Shown piece by piece: positions 1 through 8,350 of a stretch of DNA of 64,000 nt. The notes under the pieces were generated by a model that saw only the letters and a list, made by a program, of their open reading frames with translations, made no database searches and had not been told where the DNA came from. Source of the DNA: Secundilactobacillus pentosiphilus (GTDB lineage: Bacteria; Bacillota; Bacilli; Lactobacillales; Lactobacillaceae). Where the stretch lies: assembly GCF_002217985.1 (NCBI RefSeq), contig NZ_BCMI01000009.1, positions 39,802 through 103,801 of the forward strand, given 5' to 3'. Each line of letters starts with the position of its first letter. Position 1 is the stretch's first letter. The translations under genes and the position numbers were made by a program.

Positions 1-786
1 GGCCACGAAACTACCCGTGATGCTGCCAACCCCGCCAAGCACCACGATGATCAAAATCGCAATGGACTCCATGATGTTGAAGTTATTAGGCGCAATCGTC
101 TGCAGGTATGACGCCTGCATCGAACCGGCGACAGCGGCGGTCGCGGCTCCCAGTACAAAGGCGGCCAGCTTCCACTTAAAAACGTTGATGCCCATTGATT
201 CAGCAGCAATTTCGTCTTCCCGAACGGCTAGTGCCGCCCGACCGCCGCGACTATGAATAAAGTTCACGATGATGATCGTCGTCACGCACACCATGATGTA
301 AACCACTGGTCAAGTTGCAAATTGGGGAATGTTAAACATCCCCGAAGGCCCGTTGGTGATTTTTAAATTGTTAATGATGATCCGAATAATTTCAGCTGCT
401 CCCATGGTGGCAATCGCCAAGTAGTCGCCGCGCAGACGCAATGTCGGGATACCAACGACCAGAGCTGCGACAATGGCCACGATCACCCCCACGATAATTG
501 AGAGATAAAAGGCGCCCGCAGTAGGTGTCTTGCTAATGATAATGGCGGTAGCATAGGCGCCCACCGCCATGAAGCCGGCGTGACCAAGGGAAAATTGACC
601 CGCAAAACCGATCACCAGATTCAAGCCCACTGCCAAAATAATGTTGATGCCGATCGTCACCACCATATTTTCTAGAAACGAATCGATGACCCCAACCAAA
701 ATCAAGGTATTCATCAAATAAAAGCCAGCGACCATTAAAATCAGCCAGCAAATATTGTATTTCAAGTTTGCTTTCAAAATCATCAC
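1..786 (-). pseudogene. livM: Branched-chain amino acid ABC transporter permease LivM, broken by an in-frame TGA, runs off the left edge
   Basis: Second membrane permease of a LIV-I type (HAAT family) importer for leucine, isoleucine and valine. The first 158 codons encode a typical LivM N-terminus with several hydrophobic helices and the GLNLVIGFAGQFSLGHAGF motif. A TGA at 310-312 then interrupts the frame. The same frame continues open to base 1 and still encodes the family-typical cytoplasmic loop (SRGGRALAVREDEIAAESMG) and the later VVLGGVGSITGSF motif, so this is one gene with a point nonsense change, most simply TGG to TGA. Start is GTG 786 or ATG 783, directly after livH. No frameshift is needed. 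It may be a true inactivating mutation, a read-through stop or a sequence error. Window edge cuts the C-terminus; livG and livF are probably further left. Confidence 0.85.
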
Positions 787-1665
787 CTAAACCTTTTCTT
801 TAACGTTTTTACCGAAGATCCCTGCTGGCAATACCAAGAGAATGATGATCAAGACCAGGTATACCGCGGCGTCTTTGTAGGCTGAAAGGCCAACGGACTG
901 CACCGCCGTTTCCAACAGGCCAATCAAGAACCCGCCCAGCGAGGCACCCGGAACTGAACCAATACCACCGACAACGGCGGCAACAAAGGCTTTGATCCCA
1001 GGTGTCATTCCCATCAATGGATCAATGGAGTTGTAATACAGACCGATCAGAACGCCCGCCGCACCGGCCATTGAAGAACCTAATGCAAAGGTGAAGGAAA
1101 TGGTCCGGTTGAGGTTGATACCAACCAGTTCAGCCGCGTCAGGATCCACTGAAACAGCACGCATGGCGCGCCCCATTTTAGTTTTCTTGATGATCAGCTG
1201 GAGTAAGATCATCAGTAAGCAGGCCGTCGCCAAGATCAAGATTTGAATGTTAGACACCCGAACGCCCCAGAAGTTAAAGTTTACTTGTTTAATGACTTGT
1301 GGGAAGTCGCGGGTATCTGCGCCATACAGGTAAGACATCCCGTTTTCCAAGAAGTAAGAAACGCCAATGGCAGTGATCAAAGCGGTAATTCGCGGTGCGT
1401 GACGCAATGGTCGGTAAGCAAAGTACTCGATAACGACACCGGCTGCCGCGCAAACGATCATGGCGGATAACAGGGCAAAAAGAAAGTTAAAATGCCAGAA
1501 ATTAATCGTGTAATAGCCCCAGAAAGCGCCCAGCATATAGATGTCGCCATGGGCGAAGTTGATCAGTTTGATGATGCCGTAAACCATGGTGTAGCCCAGC
1601 GCCAGCAAAGCATAAATGCTGCCTAGCGAGAGGCCGTTTATCAGTTGTTGAAAGAGTGTTGTCAA
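787..1665 (-). CDS. livH: Branched-chain amino acid ABC transporter permease LivH
   Basis: First membrane permease of the LIV-I type importer. The protein begins MTTLFQQLINGLSLGSIYAL and continues with the LALGYTMVYG and INFAHGDIYMLGAF segments characteristic of LivH, then about eight hydrophobic helices; the EAA-like loop (MRAVSVDPDAAELVGIN) that contacts the ATPases is present. I place the start at the TTG at 1665, which has GGAGGG eight bases upstream and gives 292 residues, the usual family length; a longer reading to 1737 adds an unconserved N-terminus. It is 104 bp downstream of livJ and abuts livM. The operon's leader attenuator should control it. Family assignment is certain; substrate is inferred from the family and from the Leu/Val leader peptide. 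Confidence 0.92.
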   Translation of the reverse strand: MTTLFQQLINGLSLGSIYALLALGYTMVYGIIKLINFAHGDIYMLGAFWGYYTINFWHFNFLFALLSAMIVCAAAGVVIEYFAYRPLRHAPRITALITAIGVSYFLENGMSYLYGADTRDFPQVIKQVNFNFWGVRVSNIQILILATACLLMILLQLIIKKTKMGRAMRAVSVDPDAAELVGINLNRTISFTFALGSSMAGAAGVLIGLYYNSIDPLMGMTPGIKAFVAAVVGGIGSVPGASLGGFLIGLLETAVQSVGLSAYKDAAVYLVLIIILLVLPAGIFGKNVKEKV

Positions 1666-1769
1666 GGTGTCACCCTCCTTTATGTAGTTGAGCTCCAAGT
1701 CGGAGACCCTCGTCAGCAGACAGCGTGGCCCGTTCACGAGAGCCCCCCAATGGAAAGCTCACGGATGCA

Positions 1770-2966
1770 TTATTTAATCTGTGTTGAACCGACCACTTTA
1801 CCGTTGTTCAAGTGTTCAACGGCGATCGGCTTATCGGCATCGTGATGCCCGTCGATGGAGATCTTACCAGTCACACCATTGAAGTTCTTAATGTCAGCCA
1901 GACCCTTAGTGATCTTAACTGAGTTAGCTGATTTTTGACTTTCAATCGCTTGTTTGATCATGTATGTTGAATCGTAAGCCAACGCTGAGAAGGTCGGTGC
2001 GTCCGTGTGGTAACGTGCCTTGTACGCCTTCAAGAATTTAGCAGCCGTTGGGTTAGACTTGGCAACCGTTTGTGAAAACGGCGTGGTGTAATAAATGTTA
2101 GAAGCGTTCTTGGCGCCGGCAATTTGAACCAGCTTAGCGTCCGCCATACCATCGGAACCAACAACCGGTACGTTCAACCCCATTTGACGCGCTTGCTTGA
2201 TGATCAAGCCGATTTCTGAGTAATAACCTGGTGCGTAGATGGCATCGACTTTTTTATGCTTAAACGAAGTCAAAATTGCGTTGAAATCTTTATCGCCGGC
2301 TGAGAAGTACTGGGTATCAACAACCTTGCCTTTAAACTGCTTCTTAAATGATTTCGCAAGACCAGTTCCGTAATCGGTTGAATTGTCACCAAGCACGGCG
2401 ACCCGCTTAGCTTTCAAATTGTTGTAGATGAACTTGGCACCGGTACCGCCCTGGAAGTTATTTTGGTAACAGGCCCGGAAAACGTACGGCTGGACCTTGC
2501 CGCTCTTTTGCAGCGTAAAGTTGGGATCGGTGGCGGATGGGCTCAAAGCAGGCACTTTAGCTTTCGTTTCGTTTGGAATAGCTGCAGTACCGGCATTGGT
2601 AGTAGCTGTACCAATAATGGCGTTGACCTTATCGTTATTTGAGAGTTGCGCGGCAACTGAAGCGGACGTACTGGTTGACGTCTTGTTATCCTTAATGATC
2701 AGTTTGATTTTCTTCTTTTTACCATTAACGTTGACCCCACCCTTGTCATTAATCTCGTTAGTCGCCATCTGAATACCTTGTTTCATCTGGTTGCCGTAGC
2801 CACCAGCAGCGCCCGAGAGCTCTAGGTTGACCCCGATCTTAACGGTACTGCCCGTTTGGTCGTTTCCTTGGCTGGACGTTTTAGCAGTGGAACAGCCGGC
2901 AAAGATTACGGCTGACATCGCAATCGCTGCAATTCCTGTAACGCGTTTGATCATCTTTTTCTTCAT
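1770..2966 (-). CDS. livJ: Branched-chain amino acid substrate-binding lipoprotein LivJ
   Basis: Extracellular substrate-binding component of the BCAA ABC importer, anchored to the membrane by lipidation. The N-terminus MKKKMIKRVTGIAAIAMSA is a signal peptide that ends in the lipobox FAGC; Cys25 would be the lipid-modified residue. The mature part is a type I periplasmic-binding fold (Peripla_BP_6): IKIGVNLELSGAAGGYG-type start, a central NAIIGTATTNAGTAAI segment, and the later VVGSDGMAD motif. Length 398 residues fits the family. The start codon follows AGGAG with good spacing. First gene of livJ-livH-livM; transcribed from the promoter at about 3311-3339 through the leader peptide and terminator. 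A Ser/Thr/Gln-rich linker follows the lipid Cys. Confidence 0.93.
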   Translation of the reverse strand: MKKKMIKRVTGIAAIAMSAVIFAGCSTAKTSSQGNDQTGSTVKIGVNLELSGAAGGYGNQMKQGIQMATNEINDKGGVNVNGKKKKIKLIIKDNKTSTSTSASVAAQLSNNDKVNAIIGTATTNAGTAAIPNETKAKVPALSPSATDPNFTLQKSGKVQPYVFRACYQNNFQGGTGAKFIYNNLKAKRVAVLGDNSTDYGTGLAKSFKKQFKGKVVDTQYFSAGDKDFNAILTSFKHKKVDAIYAPGYYSEIGLIIKQARQMGLNVPVVGSDGMADAKLVQIAGAKNASNIYYTTPFSQTVAKSNPTAAKFLKAYKARYHTDAPTFSALAYDSTYMIKQAIESQKSANSVKITKGLADIKNFNGVTGKISIDGHHDADKPIAVEHLNNGKVVGSTQIK

Positions 2967-3054
2967 AAGTTTCTCCTACTTTCTTAACGTAATATGTGTG
3001 GTGTATGTATGCTGCGGCTTGCCCGACTAGCTTCCCTCCCCGTGTCAGAGCAAT

Positions 3055-3086
3055 AAAAAAACCTCATTCAATTTAATGAATGAGGT
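3055..3086 (-). terminator. Attenuator terminator in the liv operon leader
   Basis: On the minus strand a 9-bp perfect stem (CCTCATTCA with TGAATGAGG) is followed by seven U residues. It lies between the leader peptide stop (3172) and livJ (2966), so transcription of the operon must pass it. No gene ends here, which makes it an attenuator rather than an ordinary end-of-operon terminator. Confidence 0.85.
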
Positions 3087-3091
3087 CTAAA

Positions 3092-3289
3092 GTCAGAATT
3101 TGATCATCAAGCCCTCATCATTAAAAACGCACTAATAAGGGCTCAACTTAATTTAATTAGTAGATTAACTACTAGCTAATAGTTGCGTCCTTGGTTTTTA
3201 ATAATAAGACTAAATTCTGACGTGCAGAGGTTACGTTAAATTGTTGAACGGTTGAATTTTTCATGTGATGTAACCTCCTGTCAGAATTT
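3092..3289 (-). promoter_or_regulatory. liv leader RNA with alternative pairing segments
   Basis: Leader RNA between the promoter and the attenuator. Three short segments can pair in alternative ways: AAATTCTGAC occurs at 3280-3289 (just before the leader SD) and again at 3092-3101 (just before the terminator), and both are perfect complements of GTCAGAATTT at 3212-3221, which lies inside the leader peptide at codons 15-18, directly before the Leu/Val codon run. A separate hairpin (AGCCCT with AGGGCT) spans 3110-3143. A ribosome stalled on the Leu codons would mask the central segment. Which fold is the antiterminator is not resolved here. No T-box motif is present. Confidence 0.7.
3172..3264 (-). 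CDS. Branched-chain amino acid leader peptide (30 aa)
   Basis: A 30-codon reading frame starting at ATG 3264 with a near-perfect AGGAGGT ribosome binding site and ending at TAG 3172-3174. The product is MKNSTVQQFNVTSARQN followed by Leu-Val-Leu-Leu-Leu and KTKDATIS. Codons 18-22 are TTA GTC TTA TTA TTA, a run of branched-chain amino-acid codons. It lies between a strong promoter and an intrinsic terminator upstream of a BCAA transporter operon, the classical layout of ribosome-mediated transcription attenuation. The peptide itself probably has no function beyond being translated: slow decoding when charged Leu/Val tRNA is scarce would change leader folding and allow transcription into livJ. 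The role is inferred from the layout. Confidence 0.85.
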   Translation of the reverse strand: MKNSTVQQFNVTSARQNLVLLLKTKDATIS

Positions 3290-3310
3290 TTGGACTTGTT
3301 GAATGTCATA

Positions 3311-3339
3311 ACTATAATTGAAAGTTCATAATTCGTCAA
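3311..3339 (-). promoter_or_regulatory. Promoter of the liv operon
   Basis: Minus-strand TTGACG, 17-bp spacer, TATAGT: a near-consensus SigA promoter. Transcription would start near 3304, about 40 bases before the leader peptide start codon. The stretch between here and the dfrA terminator (3340-3557) is AT-rich and I see no further gene in it. Confidence 0.8.
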
Positions 3340-3557
3340 CAATTATTTTATATTTTTAATCATTTTATTTGATAAAGTATCATCACAATATTGTATAAGC
3401 ACTGTTATATCAACAATCTTAATATAAAAATGAGTTCCCAATTGATTTTAATATTCTGATGACTCATTTAAAGAATATCTTTCTTAGATTCTACTGAGTA
3501 TCACCCTGATACCCGCTACTAGACTTGCACATTAGTTTGGAATCGTCCAGCAAACCC

Positions 3558-3600
3558 AAAAATCGCTTAGTATAACAGTCATCATACTAAGCGATTTTAA
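3558..3600 (-). terminator. Terminator after dfrA
   Basis: Perfect 15-bp inverted repeat (AAAATCGCTTAGTAT with ATACTAAGCGATTTT) around a short loop, T-rich on both sides, seven bases after the dfrA stop. It closes the cca-ABC-F-thyA-dfrA operon and could work in both directions. Confidence 0.85.
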
Positions 3601-3606
3601 TTGTTT

Positions 3607-4095
3607 TTAGCGCCGCTGCCAGCGCTCAAAGACCAAACCATACGGGTTCTTATCGTCGGGTTCACGGGTGGTCGACTCAACGAGTTTAAACCGGCTATAA
3701 TCGATTTCAGGCATATAGGTGTCAGCCTTAAAGGTGTGCAGCACCCGCGTTCGTAACAACGTATCAACGTATGGCAGCAAGCTTTTAAAGACGCTGGCTC
3801 CCCCGCTGACCATTACTGTTTCGTTAGGATGTGCCTGTTCGTAAGCCACCACTTCAGAAGCACTGTGTAAGACGGCAACGTTACTAGGATAATCAGTAGC
3901 CGTGCGCGTGGTCAAAACAATGTTCTTGCGATGCGGTAACGGCTTTTTGTAGCTCGCAAACGTCCGGCTGCCGGAAATTAGGGTATTGCCGATGGTATGC
4001 TGCTTAAAAAATGCCATGTCAGCTGGTAAATGCCACGGTAACTGGCCCTTATGGCCAATTGCGTGCTGCTGGTCTTCTGCCCAGATAAAGATCAT
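3607..4095 (-). CDS. dfrA: Dihydrofolate reductase
   Basis: Reduces dihydrofolate to tetrahydrofolate with NADPH, regenerating the cofactor consumed by thymidylate synthase. The 162-residue protein has the family's early motif (MIFIWAEDQQHAIGHKGQLPWHLPAD, with Trp and Asp of the active site), the NADPH-binding GSRTFASYKKPLPHRKNIVLT segment and VSGGASVFKSLLPYVD near the middle. The start codon has AGGAG upstream. It lies 10 bp after thyA in the same direction, the normal thyA-dfrA pair in lactobacilli, and the strong terminator after it closes the operon. Confidence 0.95.
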   Translation of the reverse strand: MIFIWAEDQQHAIGHKGQLPWHLPADMAFFKQHTIGNTLISGSRTFASYKKPLPHRKNIVLTTRTATDYPSNVAVLHSASEVVAYEQAHPNETVMVSGGASVFKSLLPYVDTLLRTRVLHTFKADTYMPEIDYSRFKLVESTTREPDDKNPYGLVFERWQRR

Positions 4096-4105
4096 GAGAT
4101 CACTC

Positions 4106-5056
4106 CTATACTGCGACTGGGGCCTTAATAGCTGGTGCGGGATGGTAATTAGTCAAACTGATATCATCCATGTCATAATCAAAAATGCTGGATTTGTCAG
4201 GGTTCAAAACTAACTGTGGCGCTTCCGCTGGCGTTCTTGAAAGCTGCGTCTTCACCTGTTCAATATGGTTGCTGTAAATGTGCACATCACCAAAGGTATG
4301 AACAAAGTCGCCTGGTTTTAAGCCAACTTCCTTAGCAATCAAATTAGTCAGCAGCGCGTAACTGGCGATGTTGAAGGGAACACCCAAAAAGATGTCCGCA
4401 GACCGCTGATACAGCTGACAGCTGAGCTTGCCATCGTTAACGTAGAACTGAAACATGGTGTGGCAAGGCGGAATGGCCATGCCAGGCACGTCTTCTGGAT
4501 TCCAGGCGGAGACGATCATACGCCGTGAATCAGGGTGAGTCCGCAGCGTCTCTAAAACGTTGCTGAGTTGGTCGATAGTTTCACCCTTACTGGTTTTCCA
4601 AGCCCGCCATTGGGCGCCGTAAACGTTGCCTAATGAGCCGTATTTAGCCGCAAAATCATCGTCTTCTACGATGCGTTTACAAAAGGCCTTCTTTTGTTCC
4701 TGATAAACTTTGTTGAAGTCCTCATCAACCAATGAACGGCGGCCAAAGTCAGTCATGTCTGGACCGTGATAGTCAGCGGATTCTACAAACTTCTTAAAGG
4801 CCCATTCATCCCAAATATGGTTATGGTGCTTTAACAAGAATTGAATGTTGGTGTCCCCGTGTAAGAACCAAAGCAGTTCGCTTTTGATTAAGCCAAAGGG
4901 CACCTTCTTAGTGGTTAGTAACGGGAATCCCTGACTCAGGTCAAAACGCATCTGGTAGCCAAACACGCTGATCGTGCCAGTCCCCGTTCGGTCGGACTTG
5001 CGGTGCCCGTTTTCCAAAACATAGCGCTCCATATTCAAATAAGCATCTTCAAGCAT
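4106..5056 (-). CDS. thyA: Thymidylate synthase
   Basis: Converts dUMP and methylene-tetrahydrofolate to dTMP and dihydrofolate. From the ATG at 5056 (AGGAGAGG six bases upstream) the protein is 316 residues, the length of the well-known Lactobacillus casei enzyme. It keeps the characteristic insertion of that type and the motifs [20 protein letters not shown], the catalytic Cys in [11 protein letters not shown], and [20 protein letters not shown]. It ends in IKAPVAV, the usual C-terminus that closes over the active site. An upstream in-frame TTG at 5062 would add only two residues. Lies 19 bp after the ABC-F gene and 10 bp before dfrA. Confidence 0.97.
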   Translation of the reverse strand: MLEDAYLNMERYVLENGHRKSDRTGTGTISVFGYQMRFDLSQGFPLLTTKKVPFGLIKSELLWFLHGDTNIQFLLKHHNHIWDEWAFKKFVESADYHGPDMTDFGRRSLVDEDFNKVYQEQKKAFCKRIVEDDDFAAKYGSLGNVYGAQWRAWKTSKGETIDQLSNVLETLRTHPDSRRMIVSAWNPEDVPGMAIPPCHTMFQFYVNDGKLSCQLYQRSADIFLGVPFNIASYALLTNLIAKEVGLKPGDFVHTFGDVHIYSNHIEQVKTQLSRTPAEAPQLVLNPDKSSIFDYDMDDISLTNYHPAPAIKAPVAV

Positions 5057-5075
5057 GAACAACCTCTCCTATTCC

Positions 5076-6962
5076 TTATTCAACGTACTGACTCAAATAA
5101 TCCCACCGGGTCATTTTTTCGTCCAGCTTTTTGTCAGTGGCTTCAAAATCAGCTTGCAACGAAGCTAATTTATCATAATTATCGCCATTTTGGTTCATTT
5201 GTGACTGCAAATCGGCTTTTTTCTTCTCTAAGGCATCAATTTCGTCTTCGATACCGTCCCACTCCAGCTGCTCTTTGTAAGTAAGCTTTGTTTTTTTCTG
5301 TTTCTGAGGTGTTGCGGCAGCTGTTTTCGGTTTGGGAGCGGCTTTTTTGCTGCTGGCTTGCGTTTTCTTCTTTTGACTGGCTAGGTAGTCGGTAAATAAC
5401 CCGCTGTACCGTTCAATTTTACCGTTGCCGTCAAAAATCAGCAGTTTGTCGGCCACCTTATCCAGGAAGTAACGGTCATGGGAGACGGTAATGACGGTAC
5501 CGTTAAAATGATTAACGTAGTCTTCAAGCACCGTTAACGTCGAAATATCCAAGTCGTTTGTCGGTTCATCCAAGAAAAGGACGTTAGGCTGTTCCATTAA
5601 CAGCTTTAACAGGTACAGCCGACGCTTTTCACCACCGGACAGTTTACGAATCAGCGTCCCGTGCATGAAACTTGGGAACAGGAATTCTTCCAGCAGTTCG
5701 GAAACGGAGATTGATTGACCGTTTTTATCGGTAACGTTATTCCCAACTTCACTGAGGTAGGTAATGATCCGCTTATCTTCTGGAATCGGCTCTGTCCGCT
5801 GCGTGTAGTAGGCCATTTTAACCGTTTCACCAACCGTAATGATACCGGAATCAAGCGGCAGCCGTTGTGCCATCACGTTTAAGAGCGACGATTTACCGGC
5901 CCCGTTTTCACCGGAGATCCCGATGCGGTCTCCCGCTTGCACCAGCAAGTTGAAGTCTTTCAAAATCAAGTGGTCATCCAGCTTTAAATTGGCATCCTTT
6001 AACTCGATAACTTGCTTACCTAGCCGTGACTGACCCAGATCAATGGAAACATCCTGTTCAACGGGCGTGCTGCCCAGGTTTTCTTTAATCTTATTAAAGC
6101 GGTTGATCCGCGCCTGCTGTTTAGTTGAACGGGCGTGAGCCCCCGCTTTCATCCAAGCCAGTTCCTGCTTGTAAAGCTGTTGCTGCTTATGGTCCGCATT
6201 AGCTTCTTGTTCAACCCGTTCAGCTTTTTGGCCAACGTAGTCTTGGTAATTGCCATCATAGTGAAACAGACGGCCAAAAGACAGTTCCCAAATATGGTTG
6301 ACCACTTGATCCAAGAAGTAACGATCATGGGTAACCACCAGTAAGGCACCCTTATAATTAGCTAAATAGTTTTCCAGCCAGTCAATGGAGTCAAAATCCA
6401 AATGGTTAGTCGGTTCATCCAGCAGTAAGAGATCAGGCGCTTGAATTAAGACCTGTGCCAGACCAACCCGTTTACGCTGACCGCCAGACAAAGTACCGAT
6501 TTGCTGGTTTAAGTCCGTAATGTGCAACTGCGTCAAAATGGTTTTAACGTCGCTTTCAGCATTCCAGGCATCAGCTTCATTCATCTGTGCTTCAGCATCC
6601 ATGTACTGTTGCTGCTTTTTCTGATCTTCTGGATCTTCACTGTATGCAGCTAAGGTGTCCTCATAACGGCGAATAATTTTAAACACTTTTTGCGAGCCGG
6701 AAAAAATAGCATCCATAATCGTTTGCTGATCATTGAACTCCGGTTCTTGCTTTAAGTACGCAATGGAATATTCATTCGGCGTAATAATATCACCGGAATA
6801 CTGGGCCAGCCCCGCTAACGTATTCAGCAGACTGGTTTTACCACTGCCGTTAGTACCGATTAAACCAATTCGATCATTTTCGTTAATAATGAAATCGACC
6901 TTATCAAACAGTGTCTTCTCACCGTATGTTCGGGTCAATCCTTCTGCTCTTAATGTTTGCAT
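5076..6962 (-). CDS. ABC-F family ATPase (Uup/YfmR type)
   Basis: Cytosolic ATPase of the ABC-F family, whose members act on the ribosome; there are no membrane segments. Two ATPase domains are visible: Walker A GTNGSGKTS near residue 37, LSGGQ signature, Walker B LLLLDEPTNHLD; then GENGAGKSS near residue 355, LSGGEKRRL, and VLFLDEPTNDLD. Between them lies the linker (about 240-320). The C-terminus (about 540-628) is Lys/Ala/Gln rich, then a predicted coiled coil, as in Uup and YfmR, proteins linked to rescue of stalled ribosomes. Four bases separate it from cca. It is more likely a housekeeping factor than an antibiotic-resistance ABC-F, judged from the C-terminal extension and context. Confidence 0.88.
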   Translation of the reverse strand: MQTLRAEGLTRTYGEKTLFDKVDFIINENDRIGLIGTNGSGKTSLLNTLAGLAQYSGDIITPNEYSIAYLKQEPEFNDQQTIMDAIFSGSQKVFKIIRRYEDTLAAYSEDPEDQKKQQQYMDAEAQMNEADAWNAESDVKTILTQLHITDLNQQIGTLSGGQRKRVGLAQVLIQAPDLLLLDEPTNHLDFDSIDWLENYLANYKGALLVVTHDRYFLDQVVNHIWELSFGRLFHYDGNYQDYVGQKAERVEQEANADHKQQQLYKQELAWMKAGAHARSTKQQARINRFNKIKENLGSTPVEQDVSIDLGQSRLGKQVIELKDANLKLDDHLILKDFNLLVQAGDRIGISGENGAGKSSLLNVMAQRLPLDSGIITVGETVKMAYYTQRTEPIPEDKRIITYLSEVGNNVTDKNGQSISVSELLEEFLFPSFMHGTLIRKLSGGEKRRLYLLKLLMEQPNVLFLDEPTNDLDISTLTVLEDYVNHFNGTVITVSHDRYFLDKVADKLLIFDGNGKIERYSGLFTDYLASQKKKTQASSKKAAPKPKTAAATPQKQKKTKLTYKEQLEWDGIEDEIDALEKKKADLQSQMNQNGDNYDKLASLQADFEATDKKLDEKMTRWDYLSQYVE

Positions 6963-6966
6963 TTTG

Positions 6967-8181
6967 TCACGCTTTCTCGTTTAAATAGTTAATTGCTGCC
7001 TCAAGCAGCGTTTTATTTTGGTTATCTAACTGTCCTTCAACGACTTGCCGTTCAAGAAAATTCAGGGCTCGTCCCAGTTGCGGACCGGGTTTGATCCCCG
7101 CGGCCATCAGGTCCTGACCGGTAATGGCCAACGCCTTCTTGGAATGGATCTGTAAAGCACCGTACTGGTCTAATAAGGACGCCGTTTCGTACGATGACTG
7201 CCCTAACTTTTGAGCCACTTCATTGGCGATTGACAATAATTCATTGCCAGTTTGGTAAACTAGCCAAGCATCCACCGAATGCGTTGCAATCCCGTGAACT
7301 GCTTTAACGGCTACCTGAACGTCTTCAATCAGCTGATTTGCTGACTTCCAGTCCTTTAGCAGCTGATTGACCTGCTTGCTGGATAAGTTAAACGCCGCTG
7401 CTAATAACGTCCAGACCGCCGTTTCGTTACTCATACCGCTCTTTAACTCAGTTCGCAGCTGATTAAATTGTGCTTGATACGGCTTAAAGTCCGGACAATA
7501 TTGGTATAATCCCGTCTCCATAAAAACGTCAAGCCCCATAGCTGGCCACTGGCCTAACAGCATTTTAACGAACTCAACGTGAATCCGCTCCACGGCAATT
7601 TTAGTCAGCAAACCACCGTGATGTTTAATGCCGACAACGGTCTCCGGGTCAATGACAAAATTTAGCTGGCTAGCAAACCGCACGGCACGCATCATACGCA
7701 ATGCATCTTCATTAAAACGCTTTTCAGGGTCACCCACGGCCCGGATCCGGTGGGCTTTCAAATCCTTCAACCCATCAAAATAATCGATGATCGACCCGTC
7801 AGTTTTCAGTGCTAAGGCATTAATGGTAAAATCCCGGCGGTTGAGGTCTTCTTTTAGGGACCTGACGAACTTTACTGAATCCGGCCGGCGGTAATCCTGG
7901 TAACCAGACTCAGTTCTAAAGGTCGTCGTCTCATAGCCGGTACCGTGGTCCAAAATCATCACGGTTCCGTGCTCGATGCCGGTATCAACGGTACGCTTAA
8001 AGAGTGATTTGACCTCTTCCGGATAGGCACTAGTAGCGATATCAACATCGTGGATCGGTAACCCCAATAGGGTGTCACGGACCGAACCGCCAACGTAGTA
8101 AGCTTCATAACCAGCGGCTTCGATAGTATCGATGATTGGTTGTGCTTTTACAAATTCTTCCGGTAGTGTTTCAATTCTCAT
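6967..8181 (-). CDS. cca: CCA tRNA nucleotidyltransferase
   Basis: Adds or repairs the 3' CCA end of tRNAs without a template. The 404-residue protein has the class II nucleotidyltransferase head: YYVGGSVRDTLLGLPIHDVDIATSA (residues about 27-52, with catalytic DxD), the RRDFTINALAL motif near 113-123 and the RFNEDALRMMRAVRFAS motif that forms the templating pocket. The C-terminal half is helical, as expected. First gene of the cca-ABC-F-thyA-dfrA run; the promoter probably lies in the short divergent gap to the YitT gene. Confidence 0.95.
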   Translation of the reverse strand: MRIETLPEEFVKAQPIIDTIEAAGYEAYYVGGSVRDTLLGLPIHDVDIATSAYPEEVKSLFKRTVDTGIEHGTVMILDHGTGYETTTFRTESGYQDYRRPDSVKFVRSLKEDLNRRDFTINALALKTDGSIIDYFDGLKDLKAHRIRAVGDPEKRFNEDALRMMRAVRFASQLNFVIDPETVVGIKHHGGLLTKIAVERIHVEFVKMLLGQWPAMGLDVFMETGLYQYCPDFKPYQAQFNQLRTELKSGMSNETAVWTLLAAAFNLSSKQVNQLLKDWKSANQLIEDVQVAVKAVHGIATHSVDAWLVYQTGNELLSIANEVAQKLGQSSYETASLLDQYGALQIHSKKALAITGQDLMAAGIKPGPQLGRALNFLERQVVEGQLDNQNKTLLEAAINYLNEKA

Positions 8182-8284
8182 TTTGATCGACCCTTTTATC
8201 TGAGTTATGCTGCAACTTCTTTTTTCAGTCTACTCAAGTTTACCAGATATCCACCCCATAAACCAACTGCACTTCAAGCGAATA

Positions 8285-8293
8285 TGCTATGAT
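8285..8293 (+). promoter_or_regulatory. Extended -10 promoter candidate for the YitT gene
   Basis: TGCTATGAT, an extended -10 (TGnTATGAT), about 55 bases before the TTG start; no good -35 is visible. Weak evidence beyond position and match. Confidence 0.45.
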
Positions 8294-8350
8294 AATTGAG
8301 GAATATGACTTCGCGGAATGAAGAAAGTAATCTATTTAGGGGGAATCAGT

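Noticed and set aside
1..309. A separate gene or frameshift downstream of livM
   Set aside because: The frame is unchanged across the TGA and the encoded motifs are LivM, so it is one interrupted gene.
3092..3289. T-box control of the liv operon
   Set aside because: No AGGGTGGNACCGCG motif is present; the leader peptide with BCAA codons explains the terminator.
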